Assembly: GCA_900468535.1 (NCBI GenBank)
Contig: UBTY01000026.1
Coordinates: 176,646 to 240,645, forward strand
DNA from: Hyphomicrobiales bacterium
Lineage (GTDB): Bacteria > Pseudomonadota > Alphaproteobacteria > Rhizobiales > Rhizobiaceae
Length of the DNA: 64,000 bases
Direction of reading: 5' to 3'
Shown: one piece after another, positions 7,222 through 16,658 of the stretch
Layout of the letters: each line of letters starts with the position of its first letter
How positions within the stretch are numbered: position 1 is the stretch's first letter
Translations under genes and position numbers: made by a program
Notes under the pieces: generated by a model
Seen by the model: the letters and a program-made list of their open reading frames with translations, nothing else
Databases searched by the model: none
What the model was told of the DNA's origin: nothing

Positions 7222-9156
7222 ATGGCACAACCGAACCCGGGCTCGCAGCCGGAACCGTCGCTTGACGTGATCACCATCGGCCGCTCTTCGGTCGATCTCT
7301 ACGGCCAGCAGATCGGTTCGCGGCTCGAGGACATCGGCTCCTTTGCCAAGTCCGTCGGCGGCTGCCCTGCCAACATCGCCATTGGAACGGCGCGCCTCGG
7401 CCTCAAGTCCGGCCTGATCACCCGGGTCGGCGACGAGCAGATGGGCCGCTTCATCATCGAGCAGTCTGCGCGCGAAGGCGTCGAGACGAAGGGCATCAAG
7501 ACCGACAAGGAACGCCTTACGGCGCTGGTACTGCTCGCTGTCGAGGCCGAAGGCGTCTCGCCGATGATCTTCTATCGCTCTGACTGTGCCGACATGGCGC
7601 TCGACGAAGACGACATCGATGAGACCTTCATCAAGTCCTCGCGCGCCGTGCTGGTGTCGGGCACGCATTTCTCCCGGTCGAATACGGAAGCGGCACAGCG
7701 CAAGGCGATCCGCATCGCCAAGGCCAACGGCCGCAAGGTTATCTTCGATATCGACTATCGACCGAACCTCTGGGGCCTTGCCGGCCACGCAGAAGGTTTC
7801 GAGCGCTATGTGAAGTCCGATCGCGTCTCCTCCAAGATGAAGGAAACGCTGCCGGACTGCGACCTGATCGTCGGAACGGAAGAGGAGATTCTGATTGCCT
7901 CGGGTGCCGATGACGTGCTCGGTGCGCTCAAGGAAATCCGTCGCCTGTCTCCGGCAACGATCGTTCTCAAGCGCGGAGCCATGGGCTGCATCGTCTACGA
8001 TGGTCCGATCAGCGACAATCTTGAAGACGGCATTGTCGGCGAAGGCTTCCCGATCGAGGTATTCAACGTGCTCGGCGCCGGTGATGCCTTCATGTCCGGC
8101 CTGCTGCGCGGCTGGCTGAAGAATGAACCGCTGAAGACCTGCGCAACTTGGGCCAACGCCTGCGGCGCCTTCGCGGTCTCCCGCCTTCTCTGCTCGCCTG
8201 AATATCCGACCTGGGCCGAGCTCGATTTCTTCCTGAAGCACGGAAGCCAGCATCGTGCGCTGCGCAAGGACGAGGCTATCAATCACATCCACTGGGCTTC
8301 GACGCGCAAGGGCGACATTCCGCTCCTCATGGCGCTTGCCATCGATCACCGTTCGCAGCTGACCAGCATTTGCGACGAACTGAACCTGGACTACAAGAAG
8401 ATCGTCGCCTTCAAGCGCCTTGCCGTGGAGGCCGCGGCGCGTGTCGCTGATGGCCGCAGCGGTTACGGCATGCTGATCGATGAGCGCTTCGGGCGCGATG
8501 CCTTCTTCGATGCGGCGACCAAGAACTTTGCCTGGATTGGGCGCCCGGTAGAATTGCCGGGGTCCAAGCCACTGCGCTTCGAGTTCAGCCAGGATATCGG
8601 CTCGCAGCTCGTCGAATGGCCGCTCGATCATTGCATCAAGTGCCTCTGCTTCTACCATCCGGATGATCCGGCAGCGCTGAAGACTGAACAGCAGGAGAAA
8701 CTGCGCACGCTCTTCGAAGCCGCGCGCAAGGTCGGCCGCGAACTGCTGATCGAAATCATTTCGAGCAAGAACGGGCCGCTGACCGACGACACGGTCTCGA
8801 CGGCGATGGAAGAGCTCTATGCACTCGGCATCAAGCCCGACTGGTGGAAGCTCGAACCGCAGGCCTCGACGGCCGCCTGGAAAAAGATCGAAGCCGTGAT
8901 TGCCAAGAACGATCCATGGTGCCGTGGTATCGTGCTGCTCGGCCTCGAGGCTCCGGCGGACGAACTGGTGAAGGGCTTCGAGGCGACGCTCGCTGCTCCA
9001 TCCGTCAAGGGGTTTGCGGTCGGCCGCACGATCTTTGCCGAAGCGGCACGCGGCTGGCTTTCCGGCAAGCTGAACGATGAGGAAGCGATATCGGACATGG
9101 CCGGACGCTTCCGCCAATTGACCGACGCCTGGTTGAAAACACGCGGCCTGAATTAA
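7222..9156 (+). CDS. iolC: IolC: 5-dehydro-2-deoxygluconokinase fused to DUF2090 aldolase-like domain
   Basis: A 644-residue fusion. The N-terminal half (about 10-330) is a PfkB-type sugar kinase with the substrate motif GGCPANIAIGTARLG (near 47) and the catalytic NVLGAGDAFMSGLLRGW (near 280, Asp as base). It phosphorylates 2-deoxy-5-keto-gluconate. The C-terminal half (about 345-640) is a DUF2090 domain related to class I aldolases, thought to cleave the phosphorylated product as IolJ does in Bacillus. This fusion is the usual rhizobial form. GGGAGGA lies 7 bases before the ATG. First gene of an iolC-D-E-B run with short gaps (23, 66 and 45 bases). Confidence 0.93.
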   Translation: MAQPNPGSQPEPSLDVITIGRSSVDLYGQQIGSRLEDIGSFAKSVGGCPANIAIGTARLGLKSGLITRVGDEQMGRFIIEQSAREGVETKGIKTDKERLTALVLLAVEAEGVSPMIFYRSDCADMALDEDDIDETFIKSSRAVLVSGTHFSRSNTEAAQRKAIRIAKANGRKVIFDIDYRPNLWGLAGHAEGFERYVKSDRVSSKMKETLPDCDLIVGTEEEILIASGADDVLGALKEIRRLSPATIVLKRGAMGCIVYDGPISDNLEDGIVGEGFPIEVFNVLGAGDAFMSGLLRGWLKNEPLKTCATWANACGAFAVSRLLCSPEYPTWAELDFFLKHGSQHRALRKDEAINHIHWASTRKGDIPLLMALAIDHRSQLTSICDELNLDYKKIVAFKRLAVEAAARVADGRSGYGMLIDERFGRDAFFDAATKNFAWIGRPVELPGSKPLRFEFSQDIGSQLVEWPLDHCIKCLCFYHPDDPAALKTEQQEKLRTLFEAARKVGRELLIEIISSKNGPLTDDTVSTAMEELYALGIKPDWWKLEPQASTAAWKKIEAVIAKNDPWCRGIVLLGLEAPADELVKGFEATLAAPSVKGFAVGRTIFAEAARGWLSGKLNDEEAISDMAGRFRQLTDAWLKTRGLN

Positions 9157-9179
9157 TTAAAGCATTTGGGAGGTGCCCC

Positions 9180-11030
9180 ATGGGCAAGACTGTACGATTG
9201 ACGATGGCTCAGGCCGTCACGCATTTCCTCAAGAAGCAGATGACCGTGGTCGACGGCAAGAAGGTGCCGATCTTCGGCGGCGTCTGGGCGATCTTCGGGC
9301 ACGGCAATGTCGCAGGCATCGGCGAGGCGCTCTATCAGGTCCGTGGCGAACTGCCGACCTATCGCGCCCACAATGAGCAAGGCATGGCGCATGCGGCGAT
9401 TGCCTATGCCAAGGCGAATTTCCGCCAGCGTTTCATGGCGTGCACGACGTCGATCGGTCCAGGCGCACTCAACATGGTGACGGCGGCCGGCGTCGCGCAC
9501 GTCAACCGCATCCCGGTGCTTTTCCTGCCGGGCGATGTCTTCGCCAATCGCGCGCCCGATCCCGTCCTGCAGCAGATCGAGGATTTTGGCGACGGCACGG
9601 TTTCAGCCAACGACGCCTTCCGTTCGGTTTCCCGCTATTTCGACCGCATCACGCGGCCGGAGCAGATCATCTCGGCGTTGAAGCGCGCCATGCAGGTGCT
9701 GACCGATCCTTATGATTGCGGCCCTGTCACGCTGTCATTGTGCCAGGACGTGCAGGCCGAAGCCTTCGATTACCCAGAGAGCTTCTTCGAAGAGCGCGTC
9801 TGGACCACGCGCCGCCCGCGCCCGGATGCCGATGAGCTGGCAAACGCCATCGCGCTCATCAAGAAATCAGAAAAGCCGGTGATCATTGCCGGCGGCGGTG
9901 TGCTCTATTCGCAGGCCACCAAGGAGCTCACGGCGTTTGCCGAGGAACACCGGATCCCCGTCGTCGTCACGCAGGCCGGCAAGTCGGCGATCGACGAACG
10001 GCACCCGCTGGCGCTCGGCTCCGTTGGTGTCACCGGGACATCGGCGGCCAATGCCATTGCGACGGAAACGGACCTGATCATCGCGGTCGGCACACGTTGT
10101 CAGGACTTCACGACGGGCTCGTGGGCGCTTTTCCAGAACGACAAGCTGAAGATCCTCGGCCTCAACATCGCCGCCTATGACGCGGCCAAGCATGACGGCC
10201 AGCCGTTGGTGGCCGATGCCCGCGAGGGGTTGAAGGCCGTTTCGAGCGGTCTTGCAGGCTGGAAGGCGCCGGCTGCGCTGGCGGCCAAGGCAGAGGCAGA
10301 AAAAAAGACCTGGATGGACGCCGCCGCCAAGGCGATGGCGAGCACCAATGCCGCCCTGCCCTCCGACGCCCAGGTGATCGGCGCTGTTACCCGCTCGATC
10401 GACCTCGAAAAGGCCATCGGCCTATGCGCTGCCGGCGGCCTGCCGGGCGAGATGCACAAGCTCTGGCCGGCGACCGCGCCCGGCAGCTACCACATGGAAT
10501 ATGGCTTCTCCTGCATGGGCTACGAGATTGCCGGCGGCCTTGGGGCCAAGATGGCGCATCCAGAAAAGGAAGTCTTCGTCCTCGTCGGCGACGGCTCCTA
10601 CATGATGCTGAATTCCGAGCTCGCGACATCGGTCATGCTCGGCCTGAAGCTCAACATCGTCCTGCTCGACAACCGCGGCTACGGCTGCATCAACCGGCTG
10701 CAGATGGCGACCGGTGGTGCGAACTTCAACAATCTGCTGAAGGACTCGCACTACGAGGTCATGCCCGAGATCGACTTCCGGGCACATGCCGAGAGCATGG
10801 GCGCGATCGCGGTCAAGGTGGCGTCGATCGCCGAGCTCGAGAAGGCAATTGCCGACTCGAAGAAGAACGATCGCACCTCGGTCTTCGTGATCGACACCGA
10901 TCCGCTGATCACCACGGACGCCGGTGGCTACTGGTGGGACGTTGCCGTTCCGGAAGTCAGCCCGCGCGAGCAGGTCAACAAGGCGCACGCCGCTTACGTC
11001 AAGGCGCGCGCCGCCCAGCGCATCGGCTGA
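9180..11030 (+). CDS. iolD: IolD: 3D-(3,5/4)-trihydroxycyclohexane-1,2-dione hydrolase
   Basis: A 616-residue thiamin diphosphate enzyme that opens the ring of the diketo-inositol intermediate to give 5-deoxy-glucuronate. The N-terminal pyrimidine-binding domain carries the conserved Glu in RAHNEQGMAHAA (about residue 65). The central domain follows. The C-terminal pyrophosphate domain has GDGSYMMLNSEL...DNRGYGCINRLQ (about 470-510) in place of the usual GDG-N metal site. Length matches the family. GGGAGG precedes the ATG by 7 bases. Part of the iolCDEB operon. Confidence 0.95.
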   Translation: MGKTVRLTMAQAVTHFLKKQMTVVDGKKVPIFGGVWAIFGHGNVAGIGEALYQVRGELPTYRAHNEQGMAHAAIAYAKANFRQRFMACTTSIGPGALNMVTAAGVAHVNRIPVLFLPGDVFANRAPDPVLQQIEDFGDGTVSANDAFRSVSRYFDRITRPEQIISALKRAMQVLTDPYDCGPVTLSLCQDVQAEAFDYPESFFEERVWTTRRPRPDADELANAIALIKKSEKPVIIAGGGVLYSQATKELTAFAEEHRIPVVVTQAGKSAIDERHPLALGSVGVTGTSAANAIATETDLIIAVGTRCQDFTTGSWALFQNDKLKILGLNIAAYDAAKHDGQPLVADAREGLKAVSSGLAGWKAPAALAAKAEAEKKTWMDAAAKAMASTNAALPSDAQVIGAVTRSIDLEKAIGLCAAGGLPGEMHKLWPATAPGSYHMEYGFSCMGYEIAGGLGAKMAHPEKEVFVLVGDGSYMMLNSELATSVMLGLKLNIVLLDNRGYGCINRLQMATGGANFNNLLKDSHYEVMPEIDFRAHAESMGAIAVKVASIAELEKAIADSKKNDRTSVFVIDTDPLITTDAGGYWWDVAVPEVSPREQVNKAHAAYVKARAAQRIG

Positions 11031-11096
11031 TCGACTGATTTCATCTTCTGGAAGAGCGGCGACGCTCTTCCGACACTGCTGTTGAGGAGACTATTG

Positions 11097-12014
11097 ATGA
11101 AGGCCAAACTTGGCATGTCGCCGATCGCCTGGTGGAACGACGATCTTCCCGAGCTCAGCGACGACGTATCCCTGGAAGAATGCCTGCGCCAGTCGCGCAG
11201 CGCCGGCTTTACCGGCATGGAACAGGGCCGCCGCTTTCCGAACAATCCGGCCGAGATGCTGCCCATCCTGCGCGCCGCCGACGTAACTCTCTGCGGCGGC
11301 TGGTTCTCCGGCACGCTCGTCGACGAGGAGCTCGCGGCCAACAAGGATCGCATCGCGCCGATGATCGAGCTGTTCAAGGCCGTCAACGCGCCCTGCATCG
11401 TTTATGGTGAAGTCGGACGTTCGATCCAGGGCGACCGATCCAAGCCGCTCGCGACCAAGCCGCGCCTCTCGGATGACGAGATGAAGGCCTATGCACGCAA
11501 GGTCACGCAGTTCGGGGAATGGTGCGCCGAACAGGGTATGCCGCTTTCCTATCACCACCATATGGCTGCTGTCGTCGAGACCGAGCCGGAACTCGACGCC
11601 TTCATGCGCAATTCGGGCGAAGGCATTCCGCTGCTGCTCGATGCCGGGCATCTGGCCTTTGCCGGCGGCGACGTTTTGCGCGCCATCGACAATCACCACG
11701 CCCGCATCAACCACGTTCACGTCAAGGACATCCGCAAGTCGGTCGTCGATGGATTGGACCGCAGCAAGCAGTCCTTCCTCGACGCGGTGGCGCTCGGCGC
11801 CTTCACCGTACCGGGTGATGGCTCGCTCGATTTCGGTGCGATCGTCAAGCGCTTCGCCGGTTACGGATACGAAGGCTGGTTTGTCGTCGAGGCCGAACAG
11901 GATCCGCGCAAGGCGCCGCCGCAGAAGATGGCTGAGATCGGTCATGCCGAGCTGATGCGGGTGATGACGGCGGCTGGCTATACGCTCGAAACCGAAGGCT
12001 TCCCGAAGGGGTAA
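11097..12014 (+). CDS. iolE: IolE: myo-inosose-2 dehydratase
   Basis: A 305-residue TIM-barrel protein of the xylose isomerase-like superfamily. It dehydrates 2-keto-myo-inositol to the diketone used by IolD. Metal and substrate residues expected in this fold appear in YHHHMAAVVET (about 150), LLDAGHLAFAGGD (about 178), NHVHVKDIRKSV (about 203) and the final VVEAEQDP (about 262). The ATG at 11097 is preceded by GAGGAGA, so this start is preferred over the in-frame TTG at 11082. Third gene of the iol operon. Confidence 0.95.
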   Translation: MKAKLGMSPIAWWNDDLPELSDDVSLEECLRQSRSAGFTGMEQGRRFPNNPAEMLPILRAADVTLCGGWFSGTLVDEELAANKDRIAPMIELFKAVNAPCIVYGEVGRSIQGDRSKPLATKPRLSDDEMKAYARKVTQFGEWCAEQGMPLSYHHHMAAVVETEPELDAFMRNSGEGIPLLLDAGHLAFAGGDVLRAIDNHHARINHVHVKDIRKSVVDGLDRSKQSFLDAVALGAFTVPGDGSLDFGAIVKRFAGYGYEGWFVVEAEQDPRKAPPQKMAEIGHAELMRVMTAAGYTLETEGFPKG

Positions 12015-12059
12015 CACGCCCGTTGAAGCGCATTGATGTGGAATGAAGGACATACGTTC

Positions 12060-12854
12060 ATGCCGAACCTTCTCGTAAAGCCCAAAGGTGACAGCGGCCG
12101 CGTCACCCATGTCACGCCCGACAGCGCCGGCTGGACTTATGTCGGCTTCGACATGCACCGCCTCAAGCCGGGTGAGACCGTCTCCGGCGACGCAACCGAC
12201 CGCGAAGTCTGCCTCGTCTGGGTGTCAGGCAAGGGCAAGGCAACGGCGGCCGGCGAGAACTTCGGTTCCGTCGGCGAGCGCATGAACCCGTTCGAAGGTG
12301 CGCCGCATTCGCTTTATGTATCGGCTGGCTCCGGCTGGTCGGTGACGGCGGAGACCGATCTGGAGCTTGCCGTCTGCTCGGCACCCGGCGGCGGCGATTA
12401 CGCAACGAAACTCATCCCGCCCGGCGTGCATCCGCAGTTCCAGCGCGGCAAGGGCTCGAATGTGCGCCTCGTGACCAACATCATGCCCGAAGACGACAAC
12501 TCCGCTCATTCGCTGCTGGTCGTCGAAGTCATCACACCCAGCGGTAACACCTCGTCCTATCCCTCGCACAAACACGATCAGGATAACCTTCCCAACGAGA
12601 GCCTGCTGGAAGAGACCTACTACCATCGTATCAACCCGCCACAGGGTTTTGCGTTCCAGCGCGTCTATACCGACGATCGGTCGCTCGACGAGGCAATGGC
12701 GGTGGAAAATGGCGACGTGACGCTGGTGCCGAAGGGCTATCACCCCTGCGCCACCATCCACGGCTACGACCTCTATTATCTCAACGTGATGGCGGGACCG
12801 AAGCGTGTGTGGAAGTTCCACAATGCGCCGGAGCACGAGTGGCTGTTGAAATAA
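12060..12854 (+). CDS. iolB: IolB: 5-deoxy-glucuronate isomerase
   Basis: A 264-residue bicupin of the KduI/IolB family that converts 5-deoxy-glucuronate to 2-deoxy-5-keto-gluconate, the IolC substrate. Metal-binding residues of the second cupin lie in SYPSHKHDQDNLPNESLLEE (about 172-191) and KGYHPCATIHGYDLYYLN (about 227-244). GAAGGA sits 8 bases before the ATG at 12060; the in-frame ATG at 12033 is unsupported. Last gene of the iol operon, followed by a strong terminator shared with the convergent MATE gene. Confidence 0.95.
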   Translation: MPNLLVKPKGDSGRVTHVTPDSAGWTYVGFDMHRLKPGETVSGDATDREVCLVWVSGKGKATAAGENFGSVGERMNPFEGAPHSLYVSAGSGWSVTAETDLELAVCSAPGGGDYATKLIPPGVHPQFQRGKGSNVRLVTNIMPEDDNSAHSLLVVEVITPSGNTSSYPSHKHDQDNLPNESLLEETYYHRINPPQGFAFQRVYTDDRSLDEAMAVENGDVTLVPKGYHPCATIHGYDLYYLNVMAGPKRVWKFHNAPEHEWLLK

Positions 12855-12910
12855 GACGACGCAGAATCGCCGACCGTGCGGGTGGTTCACTGCCATCCGC
12901 ACGAAGCAAA

Positions 12911-12946
12911 GAGAAAGCCGCGCACGACAGCGCGGCTTTCCTCTTT
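12911..12946. terminator. Bidirectional terminator between iolB and the MATE gene
   Basis: An 11-bp perfect stem GAAAGCCGCGC / GCGCGGCTTTC (12913-12923 with 12930-12940) with a short ACGACA loop, followed by CTCTTT on the plus strand and by TCTTTGC on the minus strand. Placed to stop both convergent genes. Confidence 0.8.
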
Positions 12947-14313
12947 CAGGCCGGCAGCAGGCCGTAGCGCCAGCCCTTGCTTTTCGCCAAGCGAAGAAGC
13001 ACCCAGGCAGCGAGCAGCAGCATGCACAATTCCGCAAAGACCGGCACCATCCAGATGCCCATCTCGCCGAAGAGATGTGGCAGGAGGAAGGTCAGGGGCA
13101 GCGTGAAGAGATAAGGCCGTGAGAGGCCGAAGATCGCCGCCCGCTTTGCATCCCCGATCGACTGGAAATAGCCCGAGAGCACGATCATCTGGCCGAAGAG
13201 GAAATAGCAGCCGACCGTCCAGGGCAGGATGCGCGCCACCTCGCTCACCACAAGAGGATCGCTGACGAAGATCGCCCCGAACCGTCCGGCCAGCAATTCG
13301 ACGACCAGCTCGATGGATGCGCAATAGACGAGCGCCGAGACCATTGCGATCCGCAGGCTGCGGCCAACACGATCGGAGAGCCCTGCCCCGAAATTGTTGC
13401 CCGAGATGGTCTGGAAGGCGATGTTGAGGCCGAGCAGCGGCAGGTAGGCGAAGGTCATGATCCGCGTGATGATGCCGTAGGCGCCGATCGTCGCCACGTA
13501 GTCGGACTTGCCCCAGAGCGAAAGATTGAAGATCACCGCGGCCGAGCTCAATGAAATCCCGATGAAACCGAGACTCATGGGCATGCCCAATGCGAGGATG
13601 GTTTTCCATTCGCCAGCGGCACCGCGACCTGCCGGTCGCAAGGCGTCTGCCTTGCGCCAGCGATAGGCGAGGATTGCGGCAAGGCAGATCGCTTGCGCCG
13701 AGACGGTGCCGATCGCGGAACCGGCTACGCCCCACTGCATCACCGCCATGAAAAACCAGTTGGCTGCGATGTTGAGGAGCGATGCGGCAAGCGTCACGGC
13801 CGTCATGAAACCGATTCGGCCTTCGCAGCGAAGGGCATCGATGTTCAGCGACAGGAAGAAGGCGATAACAGCAGAGCCGATCATGATCGCCATGAACAGC
13901 GTGGCGTTTGCAGCCACCATCGCATTGCCTTCGGCGGCCGCCTCGACGATCCGCCAGCCGATGCTCCAATAGACGAGATTGAGTGCGACCACGACTGCGA
14001 TCGCCAGGAGATGCGCCGTGGCAAATGTCCGGCGCGCGGCTGGCCTGTCTCCCGCACCGATCTGGCGAGCAAGGATGCTTGCCATGCCGTTCGATACGAG
14101 GGATTGCAGTGCGATGATCATCATCAGCCCGGGAAAGATCAGCGTGACGGCCGAGAGCGCTGCCGGTCCGACATAGGCACCGAGAAAGTAGGCGTCGACC
14201 ACGGCGAAGAGCCCATTGATCGTCGTGATCATGATGATCGGCGCTGCCGTGCGCGCGAAGACGACGGCAAGCGGCGCGGTCAGAAACATGTTCTTTTCAG
14301 CATTGTTTTTCAT
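12946..14313 (-). CDS. MATE family multidrug/metabolite efflux transporter
   Basis: A 455-residue inner membrane protein with about twelve hydrophobic segments and the MATE/DinF pattern, including the N-terminal PLAVVFARTAAPIIM, FAVVDAYFLGAYVGP and ARQIGAGDRPAARR and the mirrored second-half copy NNFGAGLSDRVGR. Such pumps export cationic drugs, dyes or flavonoid-like compounds driven by Na+ or H+. A second Met at residue 9 is an alternative start; neither has a strong ribosome binding site. No regulator is adjacent, so the substrate is open. Confidence 0.92.
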   Translation of the reverse strand: MKNNAEKNMFLTAPLAVVFARTAAPIIMITTINGLFAVVDAYFLGAYVGPAALSAVTLIFPGLMMIIALQSLVSNGMASILARQIGAGDRPAARRTFATAHLLAIAVVVALNLVYWSIGWRIVEAAAEGNAMVAANATLFMAIMIGSAVIAFFLSLNIDALRCEGRIGFMTAVTLAASLLNIAANWFFMAVMQWGVAGSAIGTVSAQAICLAAILAYRWRKADALRPAGRGAAGEWKTILALGMPMSLGFIGISLSSAAVIFNLSLWGKSDYVATIGAYGIITRIMTFAYLPLLGLNIAFQTISGNNFGAGLSDRVGRSLRIAMVSALVYCASIELVVELLAGRFGAIFVSDPLVVSEVARILPWTVGCYFLFGQMIVLSGYFQSIGDAKRAAIFGLSRPYLFTLPLTFLLPHLFGEMGIWMVPVFAELCMLLLAAWVLLRLAKSKGWRYGLLPA

Positions 14314-14376
14314 GAGGATACCGAAGAGCTACGGCGCGCGTTCGCGGGCCGCGTGGGATGGAAAACCGGGAGCGGC

Positions 14377-14814
14377 TCAGATGTCGAGAACGAGGTGGGG
14401 AACGCCGTTCGACGTCTTGCGCGGCGACACGCCGTTGCCGTCGACCTGCGCATTGATGCGCTGCCGGAAAGCCGAGAAGCTCTCGAAGGTCACGACATCG
14501 ACAGGCTCGTCGAAGTGGATGGTGATCTTGTGGAGCCCCCCACCATGCGCCGAAAGCGCCAGGATCTTGCCGCTGAAGGCTTGGTTCAGATACCGGCCTC
14601 TGACCTGCGCGCCGACGGAAAGGGCTGCGATCGGCTCTTCATTTGGCCGCGTCGCAAGCGCGGAAAGCGTGTTCCAATCACGCGCGCCGTGCTGTTGCGC
14701 GACAAGCTCGAGGGCGGCGCTGTGGGAGATCGCGGTGCCGCGTGTTTCCATCGCCTGACGAAGGCGCTTCGCCTGCGATTTCAGTTCTTCGATCGTTGGA
14801 TATGCAGTGGTCAC
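14377..14814 (-). CDS. Glyoxalase superfamily protein with SHSxALExVA N-terminal motif
   Basis: A 145-residue protein. The N-terminal 50 residues carry the pattern LKSQAKRLRQAM...GTAISHSAALELVAQQHGARDWNTL, which I recognise from small proteins annotated as glyoxalase-superfamily or glyoxalase-related. The rest (residues 70-145) is a short beta-rich segment (VRGRYLNQAFSGKIL..., FDEPVDVVTFESFS) without an obvious metal triad. The enzymatic role is not known. It is upstream of the MATE gene on the same strand, separated by 63 bases, so co-transcription is possible. Confidence 0.7.
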   Translation of the reverse strand: MTTAYPTIEELKSQAKRLRQAMETRGTAISHSAALELVAQQHGARDWNTLSALATRPNEEPIAALSVGAQVRGRYLNQAFSGKILALSAHGGGLHKITIHFDEPVDVVTFESFSAFRQRINAQVDGNGVSPRKTSNGVPHLVLDI

Positions 14815-15140
14815 GGATTCAGCCTTTCGGAAGGCATGCCATTTCGACCGTTACAAGGGAGCTCGCATTGCCTGCAGTCAGCATGCACCAAATGGCTGTG
14901 ACTGAATCTTGCCGAGGACTTCACCATGGACTTGTCGTCCGCGAGCGGCCGGCGCCTCGAGCCATGTCCGATATGCTTGAAGGGTGGCGGACTGTCAAGC
15001 AGGCGCAGACGGCCGGCCTTGCCCAATAATGAGCCATTTTGCTCTCCAGACAGGCATAAGCTTCGAATTGTAACGACTTCATTCAGAAGTTGTCAGCAAC
15101 CATGCGCTAATCTCGAAGCGTACAACAAGCGGAGGCTAAC
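14815..15140. other. Intergenic region between two divergent genes
   Basis: About 325 bases that must carry the promoters of the minus-strand glyoxalase-like gene and the plus-strand PilZ gene. Small open frames exist on both strands, but their translations show no family pattern and no ribosome binding sites. I see no other feature. Confidence 0.4.
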
Positions 15141-15485
15141 ATGGCCTTTCAGATGCACCTCGATACAGAACACCCGCAGCCCGAGCAGGCCTACCGGGAA
15201 TTTTCGCTCGATCGCCCCGGCAAGATCATCTTTGTCGGACATCACCTCAGCACGGGAACGCAAGTCCGCTGCCTGATCCGCACGATCACGCTCGCCGGCG
15301 CCGTGCTGGAGGTCAATCCGAACCTCGAAATACCGAACCACTTCTTCCTCGAGATCCTCGGCATTCAGGACGAGATTGGCTCGACAGTGGTCAAGCGTGA
15401 GGGAGACCTCGTGACGATCAGCTTCAACATGCTGATCAATCCCGAATTCCTGCATCATGTTCTGAGGCTGAATTTCGAAAGCTGA
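15141..15485 (+). CDS. Small PilZ-like domain protein with degenerate ligand motif
   Basis: A 114-residue single-domain protein. The stretch LDRPGKIIFVGHHLSTGTQVRCLIRTITLAGAVLEV matches the fold order of a PilZ domain, and the second half (HFFLEILGIQDEIGSTVVKREGDLVTISF) parallels the canonical PilZ protein at 16659-17054. The c-di-GMP motifs are eroded: the RxxxR arginines are reduced to R..K and DxSxxG is replaced by TITLAG. It may not bind c-di-GMP. GGAGG lies 6 bases before the ATG. Function unknown. Confidence 0.7.
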   Translation: MAFQMHLDTEHPQPEQAYREFSLDRPGKIIFVGHHLSTGTQVRCLIRTITLAGAVLEVNPNLEIPNHFFLEILGIQDEIGSTVVKREGDLVTISFNMLINPEFLHHVLRLNFES

Positions 15486-15511
15486 TCGGTCGAACAACAA
15501 GGCGGGTGAAT

Positions 15512-15529
15512 GCGGACCCGAAGGTCCGC
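15512..15529. terminator. Terminator-like hairpin between convergent genes
   Basis: GCGGACC-CGAA-GGTCCGC, a 7-bp stem with a stable CGAA loop, lying between the ends of the PilZ-like gene and the host-attachment gene. The T tract is weak on both strands, so efficiency is uncertain. Confidence 0.5.
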
Positions 15530-15536
15530 GTTCGCA

Positions 15537-15983
15537 TCAGGCGGCAAGGTGCCGTTCGATCTGGTTGACCGGGAGGTTGATGTAGTCCTTGGCCAACTCA
15601 CCGGCGATGGCCGCGCGCGTGTCCGGGGTCAGGTTGTTCCGGAGCGTCCCCAAGGCCTGCGGTGGCGCAACGACAACGATATGCCGAGCCTCTTTCTCCC
15701 GAACCAGTGCGTCCATCCTGGTTGCCACCTGCTTCAGGAACTCGATTTCGGCCCGCTCATGCCAGTTTGTCTCTTCCATGGCGCTGCCGCTTAATCCGTC
15801 TGCGGCGTGCGTTCGTCCCGGCTTGTCAGTCCCCAACTCTCTGTCAGGCTCATTTGGCTGCGACAGCGTCTCCTTCACTTTCAGATTGAGTTCGAAGGCA
15901 TTTCCGGCGTTTTGCATGATCAAGGCTTTGCCTCCGTCGCAAACGATGATCCATGCTTCGCGTGGAAAGCTGATGTCAGCCAT
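15537..15983 (-). CDS. Host attachment family protein
   Basis: A 148-residue soluble protein of the Host_attach family (described for bacterial proteins required for attachment to host cells). Recognised by the N-terminal AWIIVCDGGKALIMQNAG, the central ETNWHERAEIEFLKQVA and the C-terminal IVVVAPPQALGTLRNNLTPD...GELAKDYINLPVNQIERHL. The VVAPP segment and fold resemble the translation-factor-like eRF1/Pelota domain 2 family. The biochemical role is not established. A standalone minus-strand gene between two c-di-GMP-related small genes. Confidence 0.88.
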   Translation of the reverse strand: MADISFPREAWIIVCDGGKALIMQNAGNAFELNLKVKETLSQPNEPDRELGTDKPGRTHAADGLSGSAMEETNWHERAEIEFLKQVATRMDALVREKEARHIVVVAPPQALGTLRNNLTPDTRAAIAGELAKDYINLPVNQIERHLAA

Positions 15984-16129
15984 GTTCTTCTCCTTTTCCA
16001 GTCAGGCCCTCTGCGGACAACACAATGAGAACGTGTGCTTATCGAAAGAGTTCACGAGATTTTTTCAGTACACGGCTGCGATCCAAAGGCGTTGGTGCAC
16101 GTAAAGAGATCATCACTCGGAGCGGAAGC

Positions 16130-16531
16130 ATGAAAACAACGCTTATTGCCTATGCCGGCTCGCTTGCCACGCTGCTTTGCCTGGATGCCGCATGGCTCGG
16201 CCTGATCGCTCGCACGTTCTACCGCGACCAGCTTGGCGATCTGATGCTACCTTCCCCGAACCTCGGGATAGCCGCTCTTTTCTATCTGTTCTTTGCTGCT
16301 GCCATTGTCATTCTCGCGGCGCAACCGGCACTTCAAGCCAATTCGGTCGCGCTCGCCATGGCCTATGGATTTGTGCTCGGGCTGGCAGCCTACGGCACCT
16401 ACGATATCACGAATCTTGCGACATTGAAGAACTGGCCCGTCGCAATGACGATCGTCGATCTCGTATGGGGCGGTGTGCTGACGGCGATGTCGGCTGCGGG
16501 CGGTTTCCTCACTGCCCGCGCGTTCGGATGA
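16130..16531 (+). CDS. DUF2177 family membrane protein
   Basis: A 133-residue protein with four predicted membrane segments (roughly residues 5-25, 45-65, 75-95 and 105-130). It carries the DUF2177 features DAAWLGLIARTFYRDQLG near the N-terminus and GFVLGLAAYGTYDITNLATLKNWP in the middle. Function unknown. The ATG at 16130 directly precedes a good first membrane helix and follows GGAGCGGAAG; upstream in-frame sequence is not membrane-like. Confidence 0.85.
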   Translation: MKTTLIAYAGSLATLLCLDAAWLGLIARTFYRDQLGDLMLPSPNLGIAALFYLFFAAAIVILAAQPALQANSVALAMAYGFVLGLAAYGTYDITNLATLKNWPVAMTIVDLVWGGVLTAMSAAGGFLTARAFG

Positions 16532-16658
16532 ACGAAAACGATAGAGACAAAATTCCCTTTGCCTAAAATTCTAGGGAGTTCTTTGACAAATGCGCAAATC
16601 ATTCGTGTGAGGCTCCTATCGCAACACCAGGATGACCTTGGTTTCAGGAGCCGCTGTC

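Noticed and set aside
7168..9117. A 649-codon open frame antisense to iolC
   Set aside because: Mirror of a well supported kinase-aldolase gene; His/Arg/Asp-rich translation without domain signature.
14811..15029. Short frames in the gap before the first PilZ gene, one with a CPIC motif
   Set aside because: A single CxxC without partner cysteines or conservation evidence is not enough; Arg/Ser-rich remainder looks non-coding.
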